A program made the translations under genes and the position numbers. From DASUBN01 sp036000105 (GTDB lineage: Bacteria; Pseudomonadota; Gammaproteobacteria; Natronospirales; REEB76), in the NCBI GenBank assembly GCA_036000105.1, contig DASYGE010000002.1, positions 310,001-374,000 on the forward strand: a stretch of 64,000 nucleotides of DNA, written 5' to 3'. This document shows, one piece after another, positions 8,802 to 16,272 of the stretch (positions are counted from its first letter, which is position 1; every line of letters begins with the position of its first letter). The notes below the pieces were generated by a model. That model saw only the letters and a list, made by a program, of their open reading frames with translations. It was not told where the DNA came from and ran no database searches.

Positions 8802-10859
8802 ATGAAGAAGACACTCTCCAGCCTGCTGTTCCTCGGCCTCGTCTGGTTCTACCCGGCGGCCTATATGCAGTTCGCCGACGCCACAGCCGAGAGCAATGGG
8901 ACGGCCCTCAGTCCGCAGCCGGATCAGGCTTCCGTGGATCAGGCAGTGGCCTATGTACTCACCCATTACCACTACAGCCGTGAACCTTTGGATCCATCGC
9001 TCTCGGGCAAGATCTTCGACGAGTACCTGAAGGAACTGGATCCGGGCCACGAATACTTCCTGAAAGCGGACATCGATTCCTTCTCCGCCTATCGCGCCAG
9101 GCTCGGCGCCAGCATCAAGAAAGGCGACCTGGCGCCGGCCTTCGCCATCTATTCGGTGTTCCGTTTGCGTTTCGGGGAACGCATGGTCTTCGCCGATGGG
9201 CTGCTGGACAAGCAGCCGGACCTGAACAGCGACGAGACCCTGCCGGTGAGCGACAGCCCCGAGGACTGGGCCGCCGACGGGCAGCAGCTGGATGATCGCT
9301 GGCGCAAGCGGGTCAAGAACGAAGTCATCGATCTGATGCTGGATGGCAACGATTGGCCGAAGACCCAGGGCGTGTTGAAGCGCCGCTACCATACGCTCAC
9401 CGAGGGTGTGGCCAAGGTCAGCAGCGACGATGTGTTCGATACTTTCATGAACGCTTACGCGAAGGCGCTGGACCCGCACACCGAATATTTCGCGCCGGTG
9501 GAATACCAGCAGTTCAAGACCCAGATGAGCCTGAAGCTCGAAGGCATAGGCGTGGAGCTGCAGGGTGACGAGGATTACGTGAAGATTGCGCGGGTGCTGC
9601 CGGGCAGTCCGGCGGCCAAGAGCGGTGCCCTGCACGCCGGCGACCGGATCGTGGCGGTGGCCCAGGGGGACAGCCCCAATTACGTGGACGTGACCGGCTG
9701 GAAGCTGGACGACGTGGTGCGCCTGACCCGCGGGCCGAAGGGCACGGTCTTGAGCCTCAAGATACTGCCGGCGGGAGCCCGCCCGGGTTCACCCCAGAAG
9801 TCCATCCGCCTGGTCCGCGATGCCATCCGGCTGGCGGACGAGGCGGCGCGCAGCGACGTGATCAGCGTGCCGCGCAAGCAAGGTATCGCCAAGATCGGTG
9901 TGATCCGCGTGCCTGAGTTCTACAGCGATTTCGACGGCCGGGCCGAGGGCAAAGCCGATTACAACAGCGTCTCCCGCGACGTGCGCAAGCTGCTCCTGGG
10001 CCTGGAAGCCAAGCACGTGGACGGGGTGATCATCGACATACGCAACAACGGCGGCGGCTCGGTGCAGGAGGCGGCCGATCTCGCGGGGCTGTTCATCCCC
10101 CGGGGACCGATGGTGCAGTTACGCAGCTCGGATGACCGTATAGATGTGGTGCGCTCCAGCGGCAGCCCCGTGTATACCGGGCCCCTGGCGGTGCTGGTGG
10201 ATCGCCTGAGCGCCTCGGCCTCGGAGATATTCGCCGCCGCGATACAGGATTACCAGCGTGGGGTGATCGTGGGCACGGACACCTATGGCAAGGGCGTGGC
10301 CACCCAGTTCGTGGATCTGGCCCAGCTCGTGGGGGATGAGGACGACGCCGGTCAGCTGATGTTCGTCTCGGACAAGTTCTACCGGGTGACGGGCGCGAGC
10401 ACCCAGGACCGGGGGGTGGCCCCGGATATACAGTTGCCGTCCGACATCAACCCCAAGCAGTTCGGGGAAGAGACGGAAGACAACGCGCTGCCCTGGGATA
10501 CCGTGGAGCCCTTGGCTTTCAACCCGGTGCGCGAGCACCTGGACGCGATGCTGCCGGAGCTGCGCAAGCGCCATGAGGAGCGGGCTAAGGATGATCCCCT
10601 CTACCAGCTATATCTGACCGATATAGAGCATCTGAAGAAAGAGGATGCCGCCACGAGCCTCTCCCTGATGTTGGACGTGCGCAAGCGCGAGGAGCAGCGG
10701 GAGGAGGCCTGGCGCAGCAACGACGACGTGGCCTGGCAGCGCATCACCGGCAGCCCGCCGGCTGCGGTGGCGGACGGCGTGGTGGCCAACCCCCAGGACG
10801 CGATCCTGCGGGAAGGCGCGAACATCGTGGCGGATATGGGCGAACTGCAGCACGGCTGA
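8802..10859 (+). CDS. prc: Tail-specific (C-terminal processing) periplasmic protease Prc
   Basis: Prc degrades or trims periplasmic and envelope proteins from their C-termini, including penicillin-binding-protein and hydrolase regulators. With the ATG at 8802 the protein has 685 residues, like the 682 of E. coli Prc. It begins with a signal segment (KKTLSSLLFLGLVWFYPAAYMQFADA). A PDZ domain (GVELQGDEDYVKIARVLPG, then GALHAGDRI) lies around residues 250-330. The S41 catalytic residues are Ser472 in SASASEIF, Asp483 in IQDY and Lys497 in YGKG. An in-frame ATG at 8784 and an open frame back to 8664 exist, but they would put extra residues ahead of the signal peptide. About 160 bp without recognisable features precede it. 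Confidence 0.93.
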   Translation: MKKTLSSLLFLGLVWFYPAAYMQFADATAESNGTALSPQPDQASVDQAVAYVLTHYHYSREPLDPSLSGKIFDEYLKELDPGHEYFLKADIDSFSAYRARLGASIKKGDLAPAFAIYSVFRLRFGERMVFADGLLDKQPDLNSDETLPVSDSPEDWAADGQQLDDRWRKRVKNEVIDLMLDGNDWPKTQGVLKRRYHTLTEGVAKVSSDDVFDTFMNAYAKALDPHTEYFAPVEYQQFKTQMSLKLEGIGVELQGDEDYVKIARVLPGSPAAKSGALHAGDRIVAVAQGDSPNYVDVTGWKLDDVVRLTRGPKGTVLSLKILPAGARPGSPQKSIRLVRDAIRLADEAARSDVISVPRKQGIAKIGVIRVPEFYSDFDGRAEGKADYNSVSRDVRKLLLGLEAKHVDGVIIDIRNNGGGSVQEAADLAGLFIPRGPMVQLRSSDDRIDVVRSSGSPVYTGPLAVLVDRLSASASEIFAAAIQDYQRGVIVGTDTYGKGVATQFVDLAQLVGDEDDAGQLMFVSDKFYRVTGASTQDRGVAPDIQLPSDINPKQFGEETEDNALPWDTVEPLAFNPVREHLDAMLPELRKRHEERAKDDPLYQLYLTDIEHLKKEDAATSLSLMLDVRKREEQREEAWRSNDDVAWQRITGSPPAAVADGVVANPQDAILREGANIVADMGELQHG

Positions 10860-11035
10860 GGCTTGGATCTTGGGGCGACCTGCCCCGTTATAGCGGCTTC
10901 CAAGCCCCTCTGGGGCGCTCCGGAGGCGCATAAATGAATCAGGCATATTTCATAACATTATCGGCCGGTACTCCCGGCCCTTGGCCTATACCTTTGGGCG
11001 TATGCGTGGGATAACGATTTTCGGAGGATACAGTC

Positions 11036-11803
11036 ATGATCCGCGACCTCAGACATCTTTCAGACTCATGCAAGCCGGTGCTCCTCGGCCTGCTTGCTCT
11101 GGGTTTCATCATCACCGGGCAAGCCGCATGGGCCGATCACTTGCCCCCGGGCATACAGGTCATCTATGTGAACCCGTCGGGCCCCGTCGCTGGCCGGTCG
11201 CCCGGTCTGAAATCTTACACGGACGCCGATATCGATCAGGCCTCGGAACTCGCCAAGCTGGGCGATGCCGAAGCCGAAGCCAACCTCGGCGTGATGCTGG
11301 CTACCCGCGGCAAATACCAGGAAGCGGCGGTCTGGTACCAGAAGGCGGCAGAGGCGGGCCTGTCGGCAGCTGCTTATAACCTGGGCACGCTGTACTACAA
11401 CGGCCAGGGTTTCCAGCAGGACTATGCCAAGGCGCTCCACTGGTTCCAGGCAGCGGCTAAACGCAACGACCCCTATGCCGAGTTCCAGCTGGGCATGATG
11501 TACGACCTCGGCCACGGCGTGGATGCCAGCCCCGAGCAGGAGATGTCCTGGTACACCAAGGCTGCCCGCCAGGGCCTGGCGGCTGCACAGTACAACCTGG
11601 CCGTGATTTACCACAATGCGGAAGGCGTGACCCAGGACGATGTGACCGCCTATGCCTGGCTGCTCCTGGCCGAGCGTGGTGGCGTGGATGTCTCCGAGGC
11701 GAAGCCGGTGGTGACCGATGGTATGACGCCGGAGCAGATGCGTAGCGCCGAGACGCTCAGCCGTTCCCTGTACGTGGCAGCGGACAACTCCCTCCGGGAG
11801 TGA
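11036..11803 (+). CDS. Exported Sel1-repeat (TPR-like) protein
   Basis: This is a 255-residue exported solenoid protein. After an N-terminal signal segment (LLGLLALGFIITGQAAWA) come about four Sel1-like repeats between residues 65 and 215, for example AEANLGVMLATRGKYQEAAVWYQKAAEAG and AAYNLGTLYYNGQGFQQDYAKALHWFQAAAK. Sel1 repeats mediate protein contacts, often in envelope signalling. A good GGAGGA ribosome site lies at about 11022. It is followed by a perfect 12-bp stem-loop and then a CadC-like regulator gene on the same strand, but the two genes are probably separate units. The partner protein is unknown. Confidence 0.8.
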   Translation: MIRDLRHLSDSCKPVLLGLLALGFIITGQAAWADHLPPGIQVIYVNPSGPVAGRSPGLKSYTDADIDQASELAKLGDAEAEANLGVMLATRGKYQEAAVWYQKAAEAGLSAAAYNLGTLYYNGQGFQQDYAKALHWFQAAAKRNDPYAEFQLGMMYDLGHGVDASPEQEMSWYTKAARQGLAAAQYNLAVIYHNAEGVTQDDVTAYAWLLLAERGGVDVSEAKPVVTDGMTPEQMRSAETLSRSLYVAADNSLRE

Positions 11804-11822
11804 TTCCCGACACTGAGGATTA

Positions 11823-11858
11823 CCGGATGGTGGGCGCGAGACTGCACCCACCATCCGG
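11823..11858. terminator. Perfect 12-bp stem-loop after the Sel1 gene
   Basis: CCGGATGGTGGG (11823-11834) and CCCACCATCCGG (11847-11858) pair perfectly around a 12-nt loop. No T-run follows, so it may be an RNA-processing or stabilising hairpin rather than an intrinsic terminator. Confidence 0.5.
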
Positions 11859-12060
11859 CCCACAGCGAGGACCGTTCTCCAGCGGCATATAGACCTTGGG
11901 GGAGACAGCCTTGAATCCGACGCCCTTGAACCGATTGGCCCATCCGCCCGGGGGCCGATATGATGGTGGAAGAGGGCCCGCGCAGACGGCGCTCGCACAT
12001 GATCCGACCCATGGCGTGATCGAAGGCAACACGAACGTCTCCGGGGCAGGAACAGGCAGC

Positions 12061-13974
12061 ATGAATTCCACGCCGGAACAGACCAGGGTGCATTACACGT
12101 TCGGGCAGTACAGCTTCCGCCCGGACAGTGGCGAACTCAGCGACGGACAGAAGACGGTGCAGCTGCGCCCCCAGGTGGCGAAGCTCCTGGATCTCTTGCT
12201 GCGCAACGCGGACAACACCGTATCCCGGGAAGACATCAGGAACCACCTATGGGGCAGCCACGTGGTGGTGGAGTTCGAGGAGGGTATCAGCGCCTGCGTA
12301 CGGCAGTTGCGCATCGCCCTGAACGACGGTGCCTCGGGCACGCGCTATATCCAGACCATCTCCCGGCGCGGTTATAAATTCGTATTCCCGGTGACGGTGG
12401 AGGAAGGCGGCGGCGCGGAGAAGCCGCACTACGTGACCGCCCCGGCAGTGGCCCGGGCCAGCGTGCCCCCGGTGCGCAGGAGCGGGCGCAAGGCCGCTTA
12501 CTACAGCGTAGCGGTGTTCCTGGCTGCCGTGGTCATCGTGGGCCTGATGCTCTTCAAGTACCGCACCAACGGCTTGTTTTCCGAAGCCGGCCCCAACCCA
12601 CGCATCGTGGTGGCGGTGCTGCCTTTCAGCAACCTCTCCCAGAACCCTGACAGCGGGATCCTCGGCGCTTCCATATCGAGTGAAGTGATCAACCTGCTGG
12701 GGCCCATCGCGCCCGACCGCATGGGGGTCATCGCCAATACGTCGAGCACCCATTACACCAAGGGCGGCGAGACCATCAAGGACATCGGTCAGGAGCTGGG
12801 CGCCGACTATGTACTCGAGGGGTCCATCGCCCAGCAGGGGCACGCATTCCATATCTCAGCCCGCCTGATACGTGCGGCCGATCAGAACTATGTGTGGGGC
12901 GACGAATACGACCTGGACGCGAATTATTCCGGCGGCGCCTACCGGCAGCTGGTGATACGTCTGGCGACCCAAGTGGCGACGCTGCTCACGCCGAATGCGA
13001 CGGTGAAGCCCTTGGAGTTCACCAACAACCGGGATGCCGCCCTCGCCTTCCAGACCGGGCGTTACCTGATAAGCCAGGGCGAGTTCAAGAAGGCCTACGG
13101 TTATTGCCAGAAGGCCATGAACCTGGATACGCGTTTCGCCGCCGCCCAGACCTGTGCGGCGCGCGCCTTGCTGCGCATGCCGGGACTGTCGAAATCGGAC
13201 CTCAGCACAGCCCAGGGCCTGGTGAGCAAGGCCCTCAGTCTGGACGGAAACTCGGCGGAGGCGCACCAGCTCAAAGGTGAGTTGGCCATGTTCTATGACT
13301 GGGATCTGCAAACGGCGGGCCTGGAGTTCAAGCAATCGCTGCAGTTCAACCCGGGGGATGCCTGGACCTGGCAGATGTATGCCGAATACCTGGCGGCCAC
13401 GGACCGCAACAGCGCCATGCAGAACGCCATGGAGACCGCTCGGGGACTCGACCCGGCCTCCATCAGCGTGACCGACGACCCGGCCCTGGTGGCCTATATC
13501 GCCTCTCAATACGAGACCGCCGAGACCAGTGCCCGCATCAATGCCAGTCTCAACAGCCAGGATCTGTTGGCTCAGCACATCCTCACCTTAAGCCTCCTGG
13601 GCGCCGGCAAATACGCCGAGGCATCCAAGCAGGCGGTCCTGGAGATGCAGGCTCTCAAAGCGCTACCGGCCGATGTGGCCGCGGTCCAGAGCAGCAAGTC
13701 CGGCTCGCTGGTCAACTATTTCACCTGGTATGCACAGCATACGGCGGCCGGGCCTGCCGGCAAGCTCACAGCGGTGTTCCTGGCGGACGCCTACATGCAC
13801 CTCGGCAAGCCGGATGATGCGTTCGCGGTGCTGGATACCGCCTTCAAGCAGCGCGGCATAAGCACCCTCATACCGTTCATCAGTGTCTGGCCGAGCTTGC
13901 GACCGCTCTGCACCCGTGCCGATTTCCTGACCCTCACCAAGGACCTCAACCAGGTGGGTTGCCTGCCGCAATAA
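12061..13974 (+). CDS. CadC/ToxR-like membrane-bound winged-helix regulator with TPR region
   Basis: This 637-residue protein is a one-component membrane regulator. Residues 10-112 form an OmpR/PhoB-type winged helix (LRPQVAKLLDLLLRNADNTVSREDIRNHLWG, then TISRRGYKFVFPV). A single transmembrane helix is at about 146-166. The periplasmic part begins with a TolB-N-like segment (VAVLPFSNLSQNPDSGILGASISSEVINLL and LGADYVLEGSI), then helical TPR-type repeats to the C-terminus. I chose ATG 12061 because the DNA-binding domain starts right after it; the frame is open back to 11896, but those residues look unstructured. Target genes and signal are unknown. The 256 bp upstream hold only the stem-loop at 11823. 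Confidence 0.82.
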   Translation: MNSTPEQTRVHYTFGQYSFRPDSGELSDGQKTVQLRPQVAKLLDLLLRNADNTVSREDIRNHLWGSHVVVEFEEGISACVRQLRIALNDGASGTRYIQTISRRGYKFVFPVTVEEGGGAEKPHYVTAPAVARASVPPVRRSGRKAAYYSVAVFLAAVVIVGLMLFKYRTNGLFSEAGPNPRIVVAVLPFSNLSQNPDSGILGASISSEVINLLGPIAPDRMGVIANTSSTHYTKGGETIKDIGQELGADYVLEGSIAQQGHAFHISARLIRAADQNYVWGDEYDLDANYSGGAYRQLVIRLATQVATLLTPNATVKPLEFTNNRDAALAFQTGRYLISQGEFKKAYGYCQKAMNLDTRFAAAQTCAARALLRMPGLSKSDLSTAQGLVSKALSLDGNSAEAHQLKGELAMFYDWDLQTAGLEFKQSLQFNPGDAWTWQMYAEYLAATDRNSAMQNAMETARGLDPASISVTDDPALVAYIASQYETAETSARINASLNSQDLLAQHILTLSLLGAGKYAEASKQAVLEMQALKALPADVAAVQSSKSGSLVNYFTWYAQHTAAGPAGKLTAVFLADAYMHLGKPDDAFAVLDTAFKQRGISTLIPFISVWPSLRPLCTRADFLTLTKDLNQVGCLPQ

Positions 13975-13986
13975 GAGCCGCCAAGA

Positions 13987-14008
13987 CCCTGTTTCCAGGG
14001 CTCTTTTA
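13987..14008 (+). terminator. Weak terminator after the CadC-like gene
   Basis: CCCTG-TTTC-CAGGG is followed by CTCTTTTAG. The stem is short and the T-run interrupted, so termination may be partial. Confidence 0.45.
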
Positions 14009-14018
14009 GCAGTTTTCC

Positions 14019-14047
14019 TTGACCCGGCTGAGCCAAGCCGGGATAAT
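14019..14047 (+). promoter_or_regulatory. Probable promoter of the tRNA-Arg transcript
   Basis: TTGACC (14019-14024) and GATAAT (14042-14047) have an ideal 17-bp spacer. As at the tRNA-Ser promoter, the spacer holds an inverted repeat (CGGCT and AGCCG). It lies about 200 bp upstream of the intact tRNA-Arg, with a truncated tRNA copy and a palindrome in between. Confidence 0.6.
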
Positions 14048-14106
14048 TCCGTCCCTTCCATTGGGCTTCCGGCGCATGCTGGACAGCCAGAGTAAGTGTT
14101 GGATAC

Positions 14107-14126
14107 GCGTCCGTAGCTCAGCTGGG
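14107..14126 (+). pseudogene. Truncated tRNA-Arg copy (5' end only)
   Basis: GCGTCCGTAGCTCAGCTGGG matches the start of tRNA-Arg at 14245, with differences at the fourth and last bases. It then diverges into GTGAGCAGG, followed by a palindrome. The anticodon and T-arm are absent. The AAGTGTT upstream of this copy recurs near 14214, which supports a local duplication. Confidence 0.65.
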
Positions 14127-14141
14127 TGAGCAGGGCCAAAT

Positions 14142-14162
14142 GACCGGTCCGCAGGACCGGTC
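14142..14162. repeat. Palindrome 3 at the tRNA-Arg duplication
   Basis: GACCGGTCC, loop GCA, GGACCGGTC form a perfect 9-bp stem. It sits between the truncated and intact tRNA-Arg copies, as palindrome 1 does at tRNA-Ser. The bases that follow (GCGAGGCAGGGAAGCCGAGC, 14175-14194) resemble the H3 module at 7601-7620. Confidence 0.65.
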
Positions 14163-14244
14163 GCCCGGCGAACGCGAGGCAGGGAAGCCGAGCTGGGAGA
14201 GCCCCAGGGACGGAAGTGTTGCTGGTTATAGAAAGTTTCTAGAT

Positions 14245-14321
14245 GCGCCCGTAGCTCAGCTGGATAGAGTACCTGGCTACGAACCAGGTGGTCGGGAGTT
14301 CGAATCTCTCCGGGCGCGCCA
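14245..14321 (+). tRNA. tRNA-Arg (anticodon ACG)
   Basis: The 77-nt gene has an encoded CCA (14319-14321). Acceptor strands are GCGCCCG and CGGGCGC with discriminator G. The anticodon stem CCTGG/CCAGG encloses CTACGAA, giving anticodon ACG, whose A34 is normally edited to inosine so that it reads CGU, CGC and CGA. The T-arm loop is TTCGAAT. Confidence 0.97.
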
Positions 14322-14329
14322 TAAACGAA

Positions 14330-14360
14330 GGCCCACCGAAACGGTGGGCCTTTTTATTTA
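14330..14360 (+). terminator. Intrinsic terminator after tRNA-Arg
   Basis: GGCCCACCG, loop AAA, CGGTGGGCC is followed by TTTTTATTTA, a canonical rho-independent terminator 9 bp after the tRNA. Confidence 0.92.
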
Positions 14361-14364
14361 TTAG

Positions 14365-14458
14365 CCGGAGAGATTCGGTTCTAAGCTCAGCATCCTGCTT
14401 CGCTAAGAACCCCAGGCTTCACCATCCATGGTGAAGCCGTGCGGCGTATACGCCGCAC
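14365..14458 (-). repeat. Three-hairpin element, copy 4, fused to an inverted tRNA-Arg fragment
   Basis: CCGGAGAGATTCG (14365-14377) is the exact reverse complement of tRNA-Arg bases 14301-14313. It runs directly into H3: GGTTCTAAGC (14377-14386) paired with GCTAAGAACC (14402-14411). H2 is GGCTTCACCAT-CC-ATGGTGAAGCC (14415-14438). H1 is the palindrome GTGCGGCGTATACGCCGCAC (14439-14458). Module order and orientation match copy 5 and are the reverse of copy 2. Confidence 0.75.
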
Positions 14459-14464
14459 CCCTAT

Positions 14465-14631
14465 GGGTTCGAATCGGTTCTAGGCTCGGCTCCATGCCTC
14501 GCCAAGAACCCCAGGGTTTGCCCACGCGCTACGCATCCTGCTTCGCTTATGGCCCAGGGCGTACGTCCTGTACGCCCGCTCGAAGCGATGCTTCGAGCCC
14601 CTGGCAAACCCGTCCGGCGCATGCGCCGGAC
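14465..14631 (-). repeat. Three-hairpin element, copy 5, with an enlarged middle module
   Basis: A T-arm-like GGGTTCGAATC (14465-14475) leads into H3: GGTTCTAGGC (14476-14485) paired with GCCAAGAACC (14501-14510). H2 is GGGTTTGCC (14514-14522) with GGCAAACCC (14603-14611) and is expanded by inner hairpins GGGCGTAC-GTCCT-GTACGCCC (14557-14577) and GCTCGAAGC-GAT-GCTTCGAGC (14578-14598). H1 is the palindrome GTCCGGCGCATGCGCCGGAC (14612-14631). It ends exactly where a direct copy of the tRNA-Arg 3' end begins. Confidence 0.75.
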
Positions 14632-14678
14632 CCGGGCGCGCCATAAAAGTAAAAAGCCCACCGCAAGGCGGGTTTTTT
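14632..14678 (+). repeat. Second copy of tRNA-Arg 3' end plus its terminator
   Basis: CCGGGCGCGCCATAAA (14632-14647) is identical to 14310-14325, which spans the acceptor 3' strand, CCA and downstream bases. A degenerate copy of the terminator follows (CCCACCGCAAGGCGGG, then seven T). Read on the minus strand the same hairpin precedes CTTTTTACTTTT, so it probably also terminates the peroxiredoxin gene. Confidence 0.8.
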
Positions 14679-15230
14679 TCATCGTGCTCCGCGCTTCATC
14701 AGGCCGCGGGCGAGGAATAGCTCGATCCGCTCAATGGGGATGCGGTCGCCCGCATCGCTGCCGTAATAGGTCTCCACGATATGGCCGCTCTCATCGATGA
14801 GGAAATCGGCTGGCATAAGGTTGTTGGTGTTCAAGCCTGCAAAACCTACGATACGCAGGCCCTTGATCAGGGTCGGTATGCGGAACGCGATAGCCTTCAG
14901 CTTGCGCCATAATGAGCGCTCTATGCCGTATAACCCATATGAAGCAGAGCTTGGGTCCGCGATGACGCTGAAAGGCCGCGGGTGACGCGCTACGAAGCGT
15001 CGCACCTCCTCCGGAGTGGAGCTGAACACGGCGATGATATCCAGCCCGAGTGCGGATAAGCTCTTGTGGTGCTGGGTTAGCTCATAGATCCTGTAGTTGC
15101 AGAATGGACAGGCTGCATCGCGGAAGAACGAGAGCAGGGCTCGGCGGCCCGCAGCGCCTATCACGACAGGTTTCCCATAGATGTCGACGAGTTCCAGTTT
15201 TGGCGCTGCTGCCGGTGCGATAAGCCGCAT
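14679..15230 (-). CDS. Peroxiredoxin-like (AhpC/TSA, thioredoxin-fold) protein
   Basis: This 183-residue cytoplasmic protein has a thioredoxin fold of the AhpC/TSA type and may reduce peroxides or act as a thiol oxidoreductase. A CxxC pair is at Cys41 and Cys44 (FFRDAACPFCNYRIYEL), followed by LDIIAVFSSTPEEVRRFV and FSVIADPSSASYGLYGIERS, as in peroxiredoxin-like proteins. DFLIDESGHIVETYYG is the usual late beta-strand. It has no signal peptide. It is the last gene of a probable three-gene operon, 5 bp after the outer-membrane gene. Its substrate is not evident from sequence. Confidence 0.75.
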   Translation of the reverse strand: MRLIAPAAAPKLELVDIYGKPVVIGAAGRRALLSFFRDAACPFCNYRIYELTQHHKSLSALGLDIIAVFSSTPEEVRRFVARHPRPFSVIADPSSASYGLYGIERSLWRKLKAIAFRIPTLIKGLRIVGFAGLNTNNLMPADFLIDESGHIVETYYGSDAGDRIPIERIELFLARGLMKRGAR

Positions 15231-15235
15231 GACGT

Positions 15236-16213
15236 TTACTCCTGACCGAATGAGTGACTAAAGCCCGCCGAGATCAGCCGCGTGGGAGCGAGCTGCAAAC
15301 CGTATACGTGTTGGAACAGCGGGAATTGCAGGAACAGGTAACCGTGCCAGCCTTCGCCGGCGTTGAAAGTGACGCCTGGGCTGACGTAGAGCAGCCGCCC
15401 GCCGCTATTCGCATGGGCACTGGGGTCGGCATCGGTGTCGTGACTACGCGCCTGTACGTTGAATTGCAGCTGGGGCGTGAGGGAATCGCTCCAGTAATAG
15501 CGCAGGCCGAGATTCAGGTTCAGGCTGTCGCCGGGTTTGAAGCCGGCGTCCACCCGCAGGCTATGCTGGTACATAGCTTGGGCGAACCAGCCCGAGCTGC
15601 CGTTGAAATCATCGAAGTGATACATGCCCAGCAGCACGTCGGTGGTGCCGCTGCCGGCTTGCAGGCTGCGGTCCACCAGCTTGCCCGTCTGGGGGCCGCT
15701 GTCGAAACGCGTGCCTTTGGAGCCGGTGGGCAGCTTCAGGCCGAACAGCAGGCCCGTGCTCATATCGGCAGCAAAGCCGGTGTAACGTCCCAGTACGCGC
15801 ACATCGCTGAGGCTTTGGCTGTCGGAGGTGGATAACGTGGCATCACCTTCGGCGACGGTGCTGTGATAGCGGTCGAGATAGGGCAGTTCCATTCCCACCC
15901 CCCATCGGCGATTGAAGGTGTAATCCAGGCTCAGGGTGTAATAGCCGTTACGGGTGCGCCGCTCGACTTCGTCGGCGGAGGGCAATGCCGGGTCTGCCAC
16001 GGTGCTGTCACCGCTGCGCAGCTGGTCCTGATCCACGATGTCGTAGCGCAGGCCGATGCGCCATCCGCGTATGCCCGAGACCACACCCTGGCTGCCGAGA
16101 TCAGTGTTCAGGGTGCAACCACAGCTGGAGCAAGCATGGGCAACTGGGCTCATGGCCACGACCACAAGCCAAAGCATGGGCGGGACGAATCTGCGAAGCA
16201 TGGGGGATCTCAA
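15236..16213 (-). CDS. Putative outer-membrane beta-barrel protein with N-terminal CSSCGC
   Basis: The 325-residue precursor has a signal peptide (PMLWLVVVAMSPVAHA) followed at once by CSSCGCTLN, a cysteine cluster that could bind metal or form disulfides. The rest alternates polar and aromatic residues, as in beta-barrels (WRIGLRYDIVDQDQL, YYTLSLDYTFNRRWGVGMELPYLD, HGYLFLQFPLFQHVYGLQL), and ends in SFGQE. It resembles the transporter/phenol-pathway-type outer-membrane proteins only in outline. ATG 16213 or 16201 may be the start. The operon (206-residue exported protein, this protein, peroxiredoxin) suggests an envelope redox or metal task; that is inference. Confidence 0.6.
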   Translation of the reverse strand: MRSPMLRRFVPPMLWLVVVAMSPVAHACSSCGCTLNTDLGSQGVVSGIRGWRIGLRYDIVDQDQLRSGDSTVADPALPSADEVERRTRNGYYTLSLDYTFNRRWGVGMELPYLDRYHSTVAEGDATLSTSDSQSLSDVRVLGRYTGFAADMSTGLLFGLKLPTGSKGTRFDSGPQTGKLVDRSLQAGSGTTDVLLGMYHFDDFNGSSGWFAQAMYQHSLRVDAGFKPGDSLNLNLGLRYYWSDSLTPQLQFNVQARSHDTDADPSAHANSGGRLLYVSPGVTFNAGEGWHGYLFLQFPLFQHVYGLQLAPTRLISAGFSHSFGQE

Positions 16214-16272
16214 TTGCCTCTAAAAACAGCGGGGTGGGCCGGCCCACCCCGCTGTACATCGTCGTGCCCTGC

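Noticed and set aside
14377..14631. CRISPR array
   Set aside because: Repeats are hairpins of differing sequence without regular spacers, and no cas genes are near.
14377..14631. Integron attC sites
   Set aside because: The core-site patterns expected of attC ends are not seen, and no integrase gene is in the window.
14632..14650. A second tRNA-Arg gene at 14632
   Set aside because: Only the acceptor 3' strand and CCA are present, preceded by a palindrome instead of a tRNA body.
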